Source: an uncultured Lachnospiraceae bacterium (GTDB lineage: Bacteria; Bacillota; Clostridia; Lachnospirales; Lachnospiraceae). Taken from it: DNA of 32,204 nucleotides. Shown piece after piece: positions 8,101 through 16,514 of this stretch. The position numbers were made by a program, and so were the translations under genes. Position 1 is the first letter of the stretch, and every line of letters starts with the position of its first letter. The stretch spans positions 1 through 32,204 of the forward strand of contig CAMWLG010000041.1 in assembly GCA_947175035.1 (NCBI GenBank). The letters run 5' to 3'. The notes beneath the pieces were generated by a model, which was given only the letters and a program-made list of their open reading frames with translations, ran no database searches and was not told the DNA's origin.

Positions 8101-10479
8101 GTTTACGATGGCAGCCCTTACACCCCAGCCGTGAAGGTGACGATACAGCCGGAGGCGGGCAAGAATAAAAAACTCACGCTGACGGAAGGAATCGATTACC
8201 GGGTGCGTTATGAGAACTGCACCAGTGCGGGAACTGCTACGGTGGTGGTAGAGGGAAATGGGAATTATACTGGGACACTCAGAAAGGAATACACCATCAC
8301 CCCCAAACCCATCAATAAATGCAAGGCGGTCACCGGAGGGCTTGCGGTGAACGACGACCCCTCAAAGCTGTCACTCCATATTTATGATGGCAATAAACTG
8401 TTGGTGAAGGGAAAGGATTATGATTTTTCCGCCGACGAGAGCCTGACTGCCCAGAAGACGAATGCGGCTAAGGTGATTGTCACAGGTCTAGGCAACTACA
8501 AGGGGACTCTCAACGCGAAGTTCACCGTGTACGAAGCGGGAGTGACCGGTGTGATCACCCCCGACAGCGTAAAGTTGTCCATCACTTCAACACCTTATAC
8601 GGGCAAGGCGATCAAGTTGGAGGATGACATGCTCAAGGTCTCGGTGGATGGTACGGTTCTTGGGAAAAATAAGCAATACAGCGTGACGTACAAGAACAAT
8701 ACCAACGCGGGCACCGCTTTCGTGACCATCACGGGAAAGGGCGGTTATGCCGGCAAGGTGGTGAAATCCTTTGAAATAACACCATTGAGCAGCCAGACGC
8801 TGGATATCAAAAATATTCCCGCAAAGACCTACAACGGCAAGGTGCAGACCCCTGCAGTCACCGTGAAGGTGGGGACGAAGAAGCTGACAAAAAATAAGGA
8901 TTATACCCTTACCTATACCAACAATCTCCATACGGGCAAGGCGACAGTCAACATCACAGGAAAAGGAAATTATGCGGGAACCAAAGGACAGGTAACCTTT
9001 GACATTAAGCCGCAAAAAATTGTGAAGGCGTCCGTAAAGGGCAACAGGGAGGAGGGACTGACCCTCACTTATAGTAAAAAGACACTCAGGGAGGGCATAG
9101 ACTACTTGCTGTTTTATGACGAGACCAGTGTCAAGCAGAATAAGATTAAGGTGACAATCTTCGGGCTTGGGGATTTTGCTGGTTCATGGGTGATGAAGAA
9201 CGTGAAGGATGCCGTGAGAGATTCGGCAGCGAAGATCACTCCCAAGAGTTCGGATAACAGGGACGGACAGAATTATGTCTGGAATCTATGGGCTTCCACA
9301 GTCAAGTCCTATCTGACGGCGAATCAGGACGGCACCTTGATGCGGGTGGAATACACGGACAAAAAAGTCTGGGCAGAGACTTATCAGGCGGATGGAAGCT
9401 GTATTGACCAAAGGGAGATCAAGATGGAACTGCCGATATTTGGAGGATTTTACGCGGGGAAGGACAATTATTTTCTGGTATTTGGCCAGAAGAACCCGAG
9501 CGAGAATGACGCGGCGGAGGTCATCCGTGTGGTAAAATACGGCAAAGACTGGAAGCGGCAGGGCGCCGCCAGCCTGTACGGGGCGAACACCACCGTTCCC
9601 TTTGATGCAGGGAGCCTTCGTATGACCGAGTATGGAGGAATGTTATATGTGCGGACCTGTCATAGTATGTACAAAAGCTCTGATGGACTCAACCATCAGG
9701 CAAACCTGACGTTTTGTATAAAGGTTGACGAGATGCGGATCACAGATCAGTTTTCCAAGGTGATGAATACAAACTACGGATATGTGAGTCATTCTTTTAA
9801 CCAGTTTATCCGCGTGGATGGCGACAAATTGGTGGCGATTGATCACGGGGACGCGTATCCCCGCTCTGTGGTGTTGGTTCAATACTTGGAAGAGGCAGGT
9901 GGAGAAACCTTTACGAAGGGAAATGGCTCTTATGGGATGGGAAATTGTATCCATGTGAATGCATTGCCCATTCAGGGGAACATCGGCGATAATGACACGG
10001 GTGTCTCTGTGGGAGGCTTTGAAGTGTCAAGTACCGCGTACCTTGTGGCGGGCAATTCAGTGTCCCAGGATGACGCGGCTTCCTATGACGCGTCTGGAAA
10101 GCGCAATATTTTTGTGACCTGCACTCCAAAGACTGCCTTTGCTCAAAATACCACGCAGACAGACAGAGAATCTGCTACCGCTGTGCGTTGGATTACCAAC
10201 TATACGGAGAAAGATTCGGTCAATGTCTCCACGCCTCAGTTGGTGAAGCTTGGCGCGGATGAGTTTCTGCTTCTGTGGACGGAGGGTGGGCAGGTAAAAT
10301 CCGTTCTTTTGGATGGCTTGGGCAATCCAACCACTGGAATCCACAGCATGAAAGGAGCGCTGTCAGACTGCCAGCCCATACTGACCGGCGACAGCGTGAC
10401 ATGGTATTATACCGATAACAGCAAGCCTGTGTTTTGCAGCCTGAGTATATCGGATGTTAAGAAAATATTACAATATTAA
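5119..10479 (+). CDS. Secreted multidomain protein: transglutaminase-like, Big_2, InlB repeats and thioredoxin-like domain
   Basis: A 1786-residue exported protein. The ATG at 5119 has GAGGAGG seven bases upstream and opens a signal peptide (MKKR, hydrophobic core, cleavage near VEAA). Next comes an acidic linker, then a transglutaminase-like domain at about 110-330 with a plausible triad Cys252 (GVCQGYS), His280 (MNHAWN) and Asp295 (VDVTWDD). A Big_2 Ig-like domain follows at about 495-575, and a chitobiase-C-terminal-like segment at about 583-660. An InlB B-repeat spans about 665-735. The thioredoxin-like domain is at about 735-885, with C771-W-N-C774 and a likely cis-Pro in VTTPVIVF. A second InlB repeat lies at about 890-960. 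About five repeats of roughly 70 residues end near 1360, and a beta-rich C-terminal region completes it. No LPXTG, lipobox or S-layer anchor was seen. Function is probably cell-surface protein processing or adhesion; the substrate is unknown. Confidence 0.85.
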   Translation: MKKRVFSWILAGALLFQSVNVEAAQLAAYAGLDQGILDQGMAWQEEQSDNGEYRGEASGKSGSTDGEEAVSSGEEELQMESLQDGEGLFQAGSFQIQERESFGIALFSAEDEQWKEWDAYVCKQLRAKATFIDVADFAIPSNQLSAWYFAVINEHPELYFVDSRISWSQMGGVAVGFTPSYREGYDDEAFARAAQEALSVVTEDMTDVQKAVALHDYLVVNCEYDYENYRNGTIPAESYTAYGLLVNGTGVCQGYSLAYKYLLQEVGIPCYMVSSSTMNHAWNMVELDGQLYQVDVTWDDPTWDSLGRVRHANMFVSDKVLEERQKHSGWEIAYRGEKVDFQALDTTYDEFFWTDVTSPLILWGGSYYYIAQNKSINSIPVSAPASGSLSCGDAVQVYGNIGTWNVWGNPSGYWPGAYSGLFLLGGRLYFNTSTQICSIKLDGTDMRTEFMADTTTGYIYGCAYRRGEVCYVLHTTPNKDSKEEVQTAKLSGKVGVDRVSLGSTELRIFKGAQARLTAEVRPMIATDKTILWSSSDEQVATVSDDGMVTAVGVGNCTITASAGGCSAVCAVTVVENDASLGKLEAPVFDPEGGIVEKGTRVTLTAGDGAVIYYTIDGTVPDMGSAKYQQPIVITQDMTIKAYAVQEHYESSEVAEVSYQVKVVPAYEVTFDLQGHGQQIDPVTVEEGKRLSEPNTPTEEGYLFKGWYREAACTTPWDFDTDVITAGTTLYAKWIETNFDNPEYIFTTIDDRTVSSKADGKPKVLFFFKTNCWNCQQTNKSIGEHMDEFTGVDLYALEIVGKTKDEVSEFKAEYGCDGITYSYDKEGTNHSAMWKYCSCFGISSSVTTPVIVFIDAENRVRYLSTGMRNWSEVLADIQKYCNDLPQEGEKTYRITYELDGGLNHSGNPGTYTAETETIILKDAIKEGFTFDGWYKDPQFREEVKEIVKGSTGDITLYAKWSLQGITINDITKDESYIERIDLTSVSGAVVNIKSKVYDGSPYTPAVKVTIQPEAGKNKKLTLTEGIDYRVRYENCTSAGTATVVVEGNGNYTGTLRKEYTITPKPINKCKAVTGGLAVNDDPSKLSLHIYDGNKLLVKGKDYDFSADESLTAQKTNAAKVIVTGLGNYKGTLNAKFTVYEAGVTGVITPDSVKLSITSTPYTGKAIKLEDDMLKVSVDGTVLGKNKQYSVTYKNNTNAGTAFVTITGKGGYAGKVVKSFEITPLSSQTLDIKNIPAKTYNGKVQTPAVTVKVGTKKLTKNKDYTLTYTNNLHTGKATVNITGKGNYAGTKGQVTFDIKPQKIVKASVKGNREEGLTLTYSKKTLREGIDYLLFYDETSVKQNKIKVTIFGLGDFAGSWVMKNVKDAVRDSAAKITPKSSDNRDGQNYVWNLWASTVKSYLTANQDGTLMRVEYTDKKVWAETYQADGSCIDQREIKMELPIFGGFYAGKDNYFLVFGQKNPSENDAAEVIRVVKYGKDWKRQGAASLYGANTTVPFDAGSLRMTEYGGMLYVRTCHSMYKSSDGLNHQANLTFCIKVDEMRITDQFSKVMNTNYGYVSHSFNQFIRVDGDKLVAIDHGDAYPRSVVLVQYLEEAGGETFTKGNGSYGMGNCIHVNALPIQGNIGDNDTGVSVGGFEVSSTAYLVAGNSVSQDDAASYDASGKRNIFVTCTPKTAFAQNTTQTDRESATAVRWITNYTEKDSVNVSTPQLVKLGADEFLLLWTEGGQVKSVLLDGLGNPTTGIHSMKGALSDCQPILTGDSVTWYYTDNSKPVFCSLSISDVKKILQY
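8085..9190 (+). repeat. Tandem beta-domain repeats inside the large surface protein
   Basis: About five degenerate copies of roughly 65-75 codons lie end to end. Each follows the plan: TYNGK or YTGK, a beta strand, KNKDYTLTY or its variant, an N.GTA segment, ITGKGNYAGT, and a closing strand ending ITP. The clearest pair runs from about 8575 to 9015. The fifth copy is the most worn (EGIDYLLFY ... FGLGDFAGSW). They resemble the MBG-like stalk domains of secreted Firmicutes proteins and probably hold the other domains away from the cell. Confidence 0.7.
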
Positions 10480-10607
10480 AGAAAAGCGCAGGATTACTTC
10501 ATAAAATCTTAAGGTGTATTTTGCCACAATATGTTGTATACTAAGGCTGTGATCTATAACAAGACTTGTGACAGCTCTGTGGAAGGCAGTGCGGAATGGA
10601 GATTATT

Positions 10608-12932
10608 ATGAGAAAATTATGCAGTAGAGCGCTGGCTCTTGCGCTGACGGCTGCCATGGCGTTTTCCCTCACGGCATGCGGCGGGAAGAAAGAGCAGCAA
10701 GGGGATAATAAGGAGACAATCGACCAGGATGGGTTTGTCTGGGTGCCCGAGTATGTAGAGCTTGATCCCGAGAATGGCTATTCCGGCGTGGCGGTTTCGG
10801 AGGACTACATATATTATGAATCCTATAAATATGACGAGAAGACGGACACGTCAAGTGTCTCTATCGCCTCCGTTTCCATCGCGGACGGTTCCGCGGGAGT
10901 GGAGATTGAGATTCCCCAGGAGGAGACTCAGGAGGAGGGAGTAAGAGGCGGGCGCAGTGTATACGGTCTATTGCTGGATAATGAGGGGAACCTGCTGGCG
11001 ATAGAAGCCACGTACAGCTGGAATGAGAAGACTGAGGAGTACAAAAGGGGATATTTTATCTGCAAGTACAGTACCCAAGGGGAGAAGCTTTTAGAGCAGG
11101 ACGTTACCGAGATCTTGACGAAGGACGAGGAGAACAGCTATATTCGATGCAGCGCCTTGGATGGTGAGAACAGGCTGTATATGGTAAGCGAGTCCGTGGT
11201 ATATTTGTTCAATGCGGAAGGCGGTTATGACGGAACTGTCAAGTTGGGCAATGATGTGTATGTCCGGAGTGCGGGCACAGGCAAGGACGGCAAAATATAT
11301 CTTGTCATGGACAACAGGAATGCGCCGGGTTCGACTTTGAACGAGATTGACTATGCGGGAAAGAAGCTGGGGCAGAGCTACAGCGGTCTTGTGTACAACT
11401 GCAATCAAGATAACATGGCCCAAGGGCTTACCAAGGACTTTCTGGGGATGGATGACATGTCCCTTTACGAGTATGATATGGCGAGCCAGAGCTCGGAGAA
11501 GGTTTTGGACTGGCTGGACTGTGACGTCAACGGTAACCGGATAAGTTTCGTGAAGGCTCTGGCGGACGGGCGATTGATGGCGATCACCAGCGATTGGGAG
11601 TCCAAAAGCGCAGAGATGGTTCTGCTGACCAAGAAACCAGCCTCCGAGGTGCCCCAGAAGCAGAATCTTGTCATTGGCACACTGAATTTGGACAGTGGTC
11701 TTGCCAGTTCAGTGGTGAAATTTAATAAGAGCAACGAGAAGTATCATGTGAGCGTCAAGAATTATTATGATAACAATGCCGTGACCGGGGAAAACTATGA
11801 TGAGGTTTGGAATGACGCAGTTACACGCTTGAACAATGACATCACCTCCGATAATTGTCCGGATATGCTTCTCCTCAATAATATCAACGTGGAAAAGTAT
11901 GCTGCCAAGGGCGTGTTTGAGGACTTGGGGGGGTATATAGACCAGAGCAGCAAGGTGAAACGGACGGACTTTTTTGAGAGTGTTCTGGACGCGTACACCT
12001 ATGATGGGGTGTTGGTGGCGGTTCCCAAGACTTTTATGTTGGACACCATGGTGGGAAAGGCATCTGACCTGGGCAATAAGAACGGTTGGACGCTCTCCGA
12101 GATGCTCGCCTACGGTGAGGCGCATCCGGACGCTGAGCTTTGGGGCAATGTCACCAAGGAGCGTGCGCTGACCATGATGCTTCGCTTTACGCAAGGGAAC
12201 TTCGTGAATTGGGAGACGGGAGTTTGCTCCTTTGACAGCGGGGAGTTTGAACAGATTCTGGAACTGGCGGACACCTTCCCCAAGGATTGGAAATATGATG
12301 AGGATGCTCCCTCTCTTCCAAAGAGGCTGCAGGCGGGGGAGGTATTGTTAGACAGCGTCAGCGTGTATGATTTTAATAGCATTCAGGTTACGGAAGCCAT
12401 GTTCGGGAGCGAGGTGACCTATATCGGATATCCCAACGGGAAGGGGGAGAGCGGCACTTATCTTAGAGGGTATACGGGTGTGGCGATCACTTCCAAGTGT
12501 TCCGATAAGGATGGCGCATGGAGCTTTATGGAGCATTGGCTGAGCGGGGAAAACGACAGAATGTACGGCTTCGGGCTATCCAGCAACAAGAGCCAGTTTG
12601 CCGAGGCCAGGGCGGAGGCGACCAAGGTGGAATATGTCTTGGACGAGAATGGCGAGCCGCTTCTTGATGACAACGGGGAGCCTGTGGTGCAGAGCCATGG
12701 TGGCATGGGGTACGGTGATTGGGAGTACGACTATCGCCCTGCCACGGAGGCGGAGGCGGACTTTCTGGAAGAATTGATTGAGATTGCAAGACCTGCTTCC
12801 GATTCCGATGAACAGATCTCGAGTATCATCAACGAGGAGGCGCAGGCGTTCTTCTCGGGACAGAAATCAGCCAAGGATGTGGCGGGTATCATCCAGAGCC
12901 GCGTGCAAACTTATGTAAATGAGAACAGTTAG
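10608..12932 (+). CDS. Large extracellular solute-binding lipoprotein (ABC importer type) with an extra N-terminal domain
   Basis: This 774-residue lipoprotein opens the operon. The ATG at 10608 has GGAG six bases upstream; an in-frame ATG at 10596 is possible, with GGAAGG before it. The signal peptide ends in the lipobox LTAC, with lipidated Cys24. Residues about 40-345 form a beta-rich region with recurring short strands and Asp/Gly turns (DNEGNLLAIEA, GKDGKIYLVMD), suggestive of a propeller-like fold. From about 351 it is a family-1-type solute-binding domain (LNNDITSDNCPDMLLLNN, AKGVFEDLGGYID, YDGVLVAVPKTF). It ends in GQKSAKDVAGIIQSR, also found in the second lipoprotein of the operon. 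A TATACT lies at 10537, but I see no convincing -35. The ligand, perhaps an oligosaccharide, cannot be told. Confidence 0.88.
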   Translation: MRKLCSRALALALTAAMAFSLTACGGKKEQQGDNKETIDQDGFVWVPEYVELDPENGYSGVAVSEDYIYYESYKYDEKTDTSSVSIASVSIADGSAGVEIEIPQEETQEEGVRGGRSVYGLLLDNEGNLLAIEATYSWNEKTEEYKRGYFICKYSTQGEKLLEQDVTEILTKDEENSYIRCSALDGENRLYMVSESVVYLFNAEGGYDGTVKLGNDVYVRSAGTGKDGKIYLVMDNRNAPGSTLNEIDYAGKKLGQSYSGLVYNCNQDNMAQGLTKDFLGMDDMSLYEYDMASQSSEKVLDWLDCDVNGNRISFVKALADGRLMAITSDWESKSAEMVLLTKKPASEVPQKQNLVIGTLNLDSGLASSVVKFNKSNEKYHVSVKNYYDNNAVTGENYDEVWNDAVTRLNNDITSDNCPDMLLLNNINVEKYAAKGVFEDLGGYIDQSSKVKRTDFFESVLDAYTYDGVLVAVPKTFMLDTMVGKASDLGNKNGWTLSEMLAYGEAHPDAELWGNVTKERALTMMLRFTQGNFVNWETGVCSFDSGEFEQILELADTFPKDWKYDEDAPSLPKRLQAGEVLLDSVSVYDFNSIQVTEAMFGSEVTYIGYPNGKGESGTYLRGYTGVAITSKCSDKDGAWSFMEHWLSGENDRMYGFGLSSNKSQFAEARAEATKVEYVLDENGEPLLDDNGEPVVQSHGGMGYGDWEYDYRPATEAEADFLEELIEIARPASDSDEQISSIINEEAQAFFSGQKSAKDVAGIIQSRVQTYVNENS

Positions 12933-12943
12933 AGGTGTTTGTC

Positions 12944-13831
12944 TTGAAAAAGACCAAGAAGTCAAGTAAAGTAATAAAAAGGCGCAAGTTTAGCTCGGGG
13001 CTGTTTATCGCCCCCAGCTTTCTTGGCGTAGCGGTATTTTTCCTGCTGCCCTTTTTGGTGGTGATCTATTATTCTATGGTGGATAATCCCATCAGCGCCA
13101 ATTTTGTGGGTTTGAAAAATTTTAAATTAGTGATTGACAATGCCGCTTTTCGGACGGCGGTGCGCAATACTGTGCAATTCTCCGTCATTGCCGTACCGCT
13201 GGCTGTGGTGTTGTCCCTGCTGTTGGCTGTGGTGTTGGAGGCAAAGCTTCCCTTTCGGAGCCAATTCAGAACCTTCTTTCTAAGCCCCATGATGGTGCCG
13301 GTGGCGTCCATCGTGCTGATTTGGCAGGTATTATTTCACTTTAACGGCGCTGTCAATGATATTTTGGCGGTGTTTGGCATTGACAAGATCGACTGGTTTA
13401 AATCAAAATATTCCACCATCGTGATTGTGATACTGTTCCTGTGGAAGAATCTGGGCTATAATATGATTTTGTTCATGGCTGCGTTGGCCAGCGTGCCCAA
13501 GGATATCCTGGAGGTGGCGAGGTTGGAGAGCGCAACACCTTTACAGACCTTCTTTTATATCAAAATCAGGTATCTGTCATCTACGATACTGTTTGTGACA
13601 ATCATGTCATTGATCAGCTCTTTTAAGATTTTCAGGGAAATTTATCTGTTGACCACAGATTATCCTTACGACACGATTTACATGCTGCAGCATTACATGA
13701 ACAACAAGTTCAGGAATCTGGATTATCAGGCCTTGTCGGCGGCGGCGATACTGATGTCGCTTGTGATGATTGTCATTATTGGAATACTTTTTATTGTAGA
13801 GAATTATTTTGGAAAGGATATAGAAGGGTAG
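12944..13831 (+). CDS. ABC transporter permease, MalF-type (sugar)
   Basis: An inner-membrane subunit of a carbohydrate-type ABC importer, 295 residues, with six expected transmembrane helices starting at GLFIAPSFLGVAVFFLLPF. The cytoplasmic loop that docks the ATPase (EAA loop) is seen at ILEVARLESATPLQTFFYIKI. I chose the TTG at 12944, giving a basic KKTKKSSKVIKRRK start, because AGAGG lies eight bases upstream. A GTG at 12935 is in frame and would add three residues but has no ribosome binding site of its own. The gene begins 11 bases after the lipoprotein stop and is followed after four bases by the MalG-type gene. The system needs an ATPase that is not encoded in this operon; in Firmicutes a shared MsmX-like ATPase often fills this role. 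Confidence 0.92.
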   Translation: MKKTKKSSKVIKRRKFSSGLFIAPSFLGVAVFFLLPFLVVIYYSMVDNPISANFVGLKNFKLVIDNAAFRTAVRNTVQFSVIAVPLAVVLSLLLAVVLEAKLPFRSQFRTFFLSPMMVPVASIVLIWQVLFHFNGAVNDILAVFGIDKIDWFKSKYSTIVIVILFLWKNLGYNMILFMAALASVPKDILEVARLESATPLQTFFYIKIRYLSSTILFVTIMSLISSFKIFREIYLLTTDYPYDTIYMLQHYMNNKFRNLDYQALSAAAILMSLVMIVIIGILFIVENYFGKDIEG

Positions 13832-13835
13832 TGCC

Positions 13836-14783
13836 ATGCCACAGGAGAATCAACCGACTCCGTCTCCCAGGGCGGGTAAGCGGAAAAAAATTAAAATTGG
13901 TAAGGTATGGGGCGTTGTCAAGATAGCCATAGCCACGGCCATCGCGGCGTTCTTCGCGGTCTTGTTCCTTGCGCCCATTGTGTTGACGATTACCAATTCC
14001 TTTATGTCCTCCTCGGAGATTTCCGCCAATTACGGCTCCGTGTTCGCGGTGAACGAGAATGGCGGGAAGGTGTATATCGCAGAGAAAGTCAACCTGAAAT
14101 TTATACCGGATATCGTGTCTTTTTCCCAGTATATCACGGTGCTTTTAAAGAGTCCGGATTATCTCCTGAAATTCTGGAATTCTGTTATACTGGTGGGACC
14201 TATCGTGCTGTTTCAGCTCACGGTCGCGACCCTTGCCGCCTATGGATTTGCTAGATATTCGGGGAAGCTTCGCAGCATCATATTTTTCTCTTATATTATC
14301 TTGATGCTGATGCCGTATCAGGTGACGCTTGTGCCCAATTATCTGGTGGCGGATTGGCTGAACATTCTGGACAGCTATAAGGCCATCTGGCTGCCGGGTA
14401 TCTTTTCACCCTTCGCAGTGTTCCTGCTCACCAAATTCATGAAGCGCATTCCCTATTCGGTGATTGAGGCGGCGCAGATAGACGGGGCAGGGGAGTGGCA
14501 GATTTTCAGAAGGATTTGTCTGCCGCTGTGCAAAGGGGCGCTCTGTTCTGCAGCGATACTGGTATTTATCGATTATTGGAATATGGTGGAGCAGCCTTTG
14601 ATTCTGTTGTCGGATGCGGAGACACATCCGCTGTCCGTATTCTTAAGCAAGATTAACGCAGGCGAGGTGGGACTTGCCTTTGCGGTGGCAACCATCTATA
14701 TGGTGCCAAGCCTGTTAGTGTTCCTCTACGGGGAGGAGTATCTGGTGGATGGTATTACCTATCAGGGCGGTATCAAGGGATAG
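13836..14783 (+). CDS. ABC transporter permease, MalG-type (carbohydrate)
   Basis: The second membrane subunit of the importer, 315 residues. The ATG at 13836 follows GAAGGG at suitable spacing. A basic cytoplasmic N terminus leads to a first helix (IAIATAIAAFFAVLFLAPI). The extracytoplasmic loop after it is longer than usual (about residues 55-105, with SVFAVNENGGKVYIAEKV). The ATPase-docking EAA loop is clear at EAAQIDGAGEWQIFRRICLPL minus its last residues, around position 210. It should pair with the MalF-type subunit just upstream and take solute from one or both lipoproteins of the operon. Identity as a MalG/CUT1-type permease is firm; the substrate is unknown. Confidence 0.93.
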   Translation: MPQENQPTPSPRAGKRKKIKIGKVWGVVKIAIATAIAAFFAVLFLAPIVLTITNSFMSSSEISANYGSVFAVNENGGKVYIAEKVNLKFIPDIVSFSQYITVLLKSPDYLLKFWNSVILVGPIVLFQLTVATLAAYGFARYSGKLRSIIFFSYIILMLMPYQVTLVPNYLVADWLNILDSYKAIWLPGIFSPFAVFLLTKFMKRIPYSVIEAAQIDGAGEWQIFRRICLPLCKGALCSAAILVFIDYWNMVEQPLILLSDAETHPLSVFLSKINAGEVGLAFAVATIYMVPSLLVFLYGEEYLVDGITYQGGIKG

Positions 14784-14810
14784 GATAGGAAGAAAGAGGA
14801 GAACAAAGCA

Positions 14811-16511
14811 ATGAACGAGAAAAGCAGTAAGAGAAGAGAGTGGGTCAAGACAGCGGCAATCGTATTTTTGAGCGTGTTGCTGGTGTTGACATTTTTCTCT
14901 AACACGATCATGAACTACTCGCTGCCGGAGGTGGCGACCCAGTATGTGGAGTCGGGCACCATCACTGCCAAGATACGGGGAACCGGCACGGTGGAGAGCG
15001 GTGACCCCTACAGCGTGAAGCTCAAGAACGCCGAGGACAAGGTGGCGACCGGAGGCTACGAGGTGGAATCCATCGAGGTAAAGCGCGGTGACGAGGTGAT
15101 GAAGGGTGACGTGCTGTGTCATCTGGCTGCGGAAGGGAACAAGGCGGCCAAGGATAAGCGCGAGGAGTTAGATAAGGTCATGCTGCAGTTGGAAATTGAC
15201 GTGGTAAACGGTATATATTCCCAGTCGGTTCTGTCCCATGCCCAGAGCGGTAACTTTATTTCCATGGGTGATTACCAGAAGCAGATTACGGCCAAGGACA
15301 GCGAAATCAATATTTTGAAGAACGAACTTCAGGATGCGAAGGATACCTTGGAGGCGGTGAAGGACAATGCGGGCGGTACCGTGAGCGCCAGCAGCGAGAA
15401 AAAGAAGCTGGAAAAGGCTCAGGCGGCATACGACGAGGTGGCAGACAGGGTTGATGCGGCGCAGGCCGAGATTGATAAATGGCAGGCCGAGATTGAAGCC
15501 AATGATAAATTGATTCAGGATCACCTAGCCGGCAAGGAGACGATTGACGAGGCGGGTAATAGGGTGCCCGCCGTGACGAACGCACAGTATCAGATGGCGG
15601 AGAACAATAACAAAATACTGAATAACAGAATCACTGCCAAAAAGGCTGAAATAGCGGATGACGAGGCAAAGCTTCCCAGCTTGAAGAAAGCTCTCGACAA
15701 GGCTCAGAAGGCTTATGACAACAAGATCAATGGTGGTGGTGATAAACAGGACGAGATTTCCGACTGGACGAAGGAAGTGGAGGCCCGCCAGGAGCGGTTG
15801 GATGACGCGGAGGATGCAAAGGCAAAGATTCAGAAGGATTTTGCCAAGGAACTGGAATTGAAGGATCAGTTATCTAAGCTTCGTGAGGAGATCGACAAGC
15901 TGGAGGGTGAGGCCGTGAACGGTGAGGTGACTGCGCCCATCTCCGGTACCATTATTGCTATTTATGTGAAATCCGGTGAGGAGACCCCCGCCAATAACCT
16001 GCTGTTTGAGATTCAGCCTGCAGGCAAGGGTTATACGATGGAGATGACAGTCACCAATGAGCAGGCGAAGCGCTTGTCTGTAGGAGACGTGGCGGATCTG
16101 GTGAATTCCTGGCGTTATAATGACGTGTCAGTGGTGCTTTCCAGTATCAAGCCTTCGCCCACGAATCCCAGCCAGAACAAGCTTTTAACCTTTGACGTGG
16201 AGGGGGATGTCATGGAAGGGCAGTCTCTGAATATCTCCGTGGGACAGAAGAGCGCGCAATATGACCTGACAGTGCCAAACAGTGCGATCAGGGAGGACAA
16301 TAACGGCAAATTCATTCTCACAGTGGAGACGAAGAGCACACCCCTGAGCAACCGTTATATTGCGACCCGTGTGGACGTGGAGGTGCTGGCAAGCGATGAC
16401 AACCGTTCCGCCATCAGCGCTCCCCTCTATGGTTATGAATATGTGATCACCACTTCCACGGCTCCCGTGGAGGCGGGAAAATATATTCGGTTAGCAAATA
16501 ACGAGGGTTAA
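14811..16511 (+). CDS. HlyD/RND-type periplasmic adaptor (membrane fusion) protein
   Basis: A 566-residue adaptor of the kind that normally works with MacB-type or other exporters. The ATG at 14811 has AGAGGAG upstream. There is one N-terminal membrane helix (about 13-33). The first half of a lipoyl-like domain follows at about 45-105 (GTGTVESG, VESIEVKRGDEVMKGDVLCHL). A long coiled-coil hairpin rich in Ala, Lys, Glu and Asp runs at about 110-365. The second lipoyl half is at about 370-405 (GEVTAPISGTIIAIYVKSGE). A beta-barrel and a membrane-proximal part complete it. Such a protein directly inside a sugar-importer operon is unusual. The next gene, a MacB-core-like protein, starts three bases after its stop and is its most likely partner. 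Confidence 0.88.
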   Translation: MNEKSSKRREWVKTAAIVFLSVLLVLTFFSNTIMNYSLPEVATQYVESGTITAKIRGTGTVESGDPYSVKLKNAEDKVATGGYEVESIEVKRGDEVMKGDVLCHLAAEGNKAAKDKREELDKVMLQLEIDVVNGIYSQSVLSHAQSGNFISMGDYQKQITAKDSEINILKNELQDAKDTLEAVKDNAGGTVSASSEKKKLEKAQAAYDEVADRVDAAQAEIDKWQAEIEANDKLIQDHLAGKETIDEAGNRVPAVTNAQYQMAENNNKILNNRITAKKAEIADDEAKLPSLKKALDKAQKAYDNKINGGGDKQDEISDWTKEVEARQERLDDAEDAKAKIQKDFAKELELKDQLSKLREEIDKLEGEAVNGEVTAPISGTIIAIYVKSGEETPANNLLFEIQPAGKGYTMEMTVTNEQAKRLSVGDVADLVNSWRYNDVSVVLSSIKPSPTNPSQNKLLTFDVEGDVMEGQSLNISVGQKSAQYDLTVPNSAIREDNNGKFILTVETKSTPLSNRYIATRVDVEVLASDDNRSAISAPLYGYEYVITTSTAPVEAGKYIRLANNEG

Positions 16512-16514
16512 TGT

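Noticed and set aside
8085..9190. CRISPR-like or satellite DNA repeat
   Set aside because: The repetition is at protein level, degenerate, about 200 bases per unit and in frame; there are no short constant repeats with spacers here or elsewhere in the window.
10535..10545. Promoter before the first lipoprotein gene
   Set aside because: TATACT is present at 10537-10542 but no acceptable -35 box lies at 16-18 bases and no extended -10 TGn is present; transcription from the upstream gene remains possible.
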